64,000 nucleotides of DNA from Prinia subflava (taxonomy: Eukaryota; Chordata; Aves; Passeriformes; Cisticolidae). The translations under genes and the position numbers were made by a program. A model generated the notes under the pieces. The model ran no database searches. It saw only the letters and a list, made by a program, of their open reading frames with translations, and was not told the origin of the DNA. Below are positions 62,601 through 64,000 of this stretch, one piece after another. Position 1 is the stretch's first letter; each line of letters begins with the position of its first letter. The stretch spans positions 63,284,822-63,348,821 of the forward strand of contig NC_086250.1 of NCBI RefSeq assembly GCF_021018805.1, given 5' to 3'.

Positions 62601-63620
62601 GATATTTCTTCAGTCACCTTTACTGTTCCCCTGTGCTCCTGTGTGTGAGCTGTCTCTTTGTAGCCAAAAGGAGGCTGAATTTATCAGATGCTCTGTTCAG
62701 CCACTCCGTCTGTGCCGTGATGAATGTCTGTGGGCAGACCATGTAATGGCAGGGAACCTTTGAAGAGCCTGCAAGGGAGGGAGGAGGGAGAACAGAGTCA
62801 TCTTGACATCTCAGAAATGTCTATTACTGAGATTACAGACTATTTACTCAGAAAACCATCAGTTTCCAGGAATAAAGATCACCCGTATCCATTCCCCACC
62901 CTTCCAGACAAAGCCCTGGCCTGTGCTGCTCTCTGAAGGAGAACCCCACATCCCTCCCAGTGGTGACATAAAGACCTGATGCACACAAAAACAGGCCTGT
63001 GTTTATAGTGGCAGCTAGACAAACTCATAAACAATACCTCTCCCAACAGCACAAGTTCACACAAAATCCCAGTCCTCAGTGAGCTGCAAGATGAACATGA
63101 ATCTGTGTTTTACTCTTAAACAGGGAATTCTACACCAAATGATGGCTTTATCACTTTAAACGCCTGCTTCACAATTTTGGGGGATAAAATCCTTATTATA
63201 GGTTACTAGAAGCACAGGAAACATTTTGCTACAGCTAAGAAAAGCTTTCAGATGATTATGAGTTTAAAGCTACATGCTGTATATGCTGCTGGGTTAGCAG
63301 CCTCCTGACTGTGCTGTATTTTTTGTAGCTGCAGAAAATGGCATGTTGCACTTGAATTGTTAGGGAGAAAATATATGTTGCATACAGATGGAGAGATTGG
63401 GGATTCTTACCCCAGGAGAGCTCTGTGAAATTGAATATATCAAAAGAAACCCTTAAACTTTTCATATGCTCATATAAAGATGAATGCATGTATGCACATA
63501 TGCACATTTTGGCGCATCACTCTTCTGACTTATGCCCAGTGACAAGTCTTGTGGGCCAGGATTTCTTCAGCCATTTCTTTTCCAGAGAGACCTGGCTGAA
63601 CATCTTCACCTCACTTGTAG
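56684..63620. other. Unique AT-rich DNA, no supportable gene
   Basis: No gene recognised. It holds an AT dinucleotide run at 56924-56952 and an A/T-only low-complexity patch near 58.73-58.80 kb. Confidence 0.5.
56924..56952. repeat. (AT)n run
   Basis: AT/TA alternation broken by single G and C bases and largely self-complementary. Confidence 0.85.
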
Positions 63621-63740
63621 TCAGCTAGCCTGTAGAGAGGTCAAAGTTAGGGTTACATGGTTTCCAGAGACTGTATAATCAGTGCTAGGTGTAGCCAACT
63701 GCAATAAGATGATTGTAGTCAGCAAAATTATCCAGGTCAT
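63621..63740 (-). other. Short open frame with signal-peptide-like leader
   Basis: From an ATG at 63740, 39 codons run to a stop at 63621. The first 18 or so residues are strongly hydrophobic with a Lys- and Arg-containing stretch just upstream in frame, like a secretory signal. It could be a first coding exon, a retroviral envelope leader remnant, or chance. No downstream frame of useful length was found and the element, if any, is not delimited. Confidence 0.15.
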
Positions 63741-64000
63741 CTTGCCCCGGTGAAAAATGGGAAAAAAGAAATCCTCTCCAGAAGGTCCAAAAGCCTTTGG
63801 ATTGCTTGTCACAAGGTATGAGGGGAAACATTGTCCTGATGCTGTACCTGAGATTCTTTGTGTTGGTGGTCAGCTGGTGTTGGTGACCTGGCCCTCTCCT
63901 CAAGACAACGAAAAGGGTTACTGGAAAATGTTCATACAGATCTTTGGAAAAGTGAACTGGAGGTGTGAATCAGTCTCACTGAAGGCTGCAAGCTTCTCTG

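Overview
The window looks like avian, most likely passerine, nuclear DNA. Three sense CR1 LINE 3' ends finish in decayed ATTCTATG-type octamers, and one antisense CR1 scrap is present. There are also bird-type LTRs and a compact AT-rich background with low repeat density. No bacterial-style operon, rRNA, tRNA or CRISPR array is visible, and no confidently identifiable host gene. I read most of it as intergenic or intronic DNA. Almost all of the short open frames look like chance.

The strongest feature is an apparently complete, very young endogenous retrovirus at 4188-8674. Its two 335-bp LTRs look identical by eye and a 6-bp target duplication (CCTGTC) flanks it. It has a tRNA-Trp-like primer site, a clean polypurine tract and a good splice donor, so the cis-acting signals needed for mobilisation are there. 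The interior carries no recognisable gag, pol or env. It holds instead a CpG-rich block, a 141-bp tandem repeat, a 1.6-kb AT-rich segment and a 74-bp A-rich tract. This suggests a non-autonomous passenger element that used enzymes from a helper virus. One small open frame inside it (4933-5301) has a signal-peptide-like start and a hydrophobic C-terminus.

Layout by region: 1-4187 AT-rich unique DNA; 4188-8674 provirus; 8675-18089 unique DNA with a perfect AT palindrome; 18090-18720 CR1; 25387-25450 antisense CR1 scrap; 25742-25985 decayed LTR; 26813-26945 CR1; about 31.8 kb a G-rich minisatellite; 38640-38959 a candidate minus-strand terminal exon; 40888-41395 a very long CTTT microsatellite; 46050-46275 a candidate plus-strand exon; 47614-48019 a solo LTR with 5-bp duplications; 51419-51863 CR1; 56127-56683 a nested pyrimidine pentanucleotide satellite; then unique DNA to the end.

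No two features form an evident pathway. The only functional unit that can be read as a whole is the provirus. The two exon candidates rest on splice and polyadenylation signals alone and need transcript evidence.
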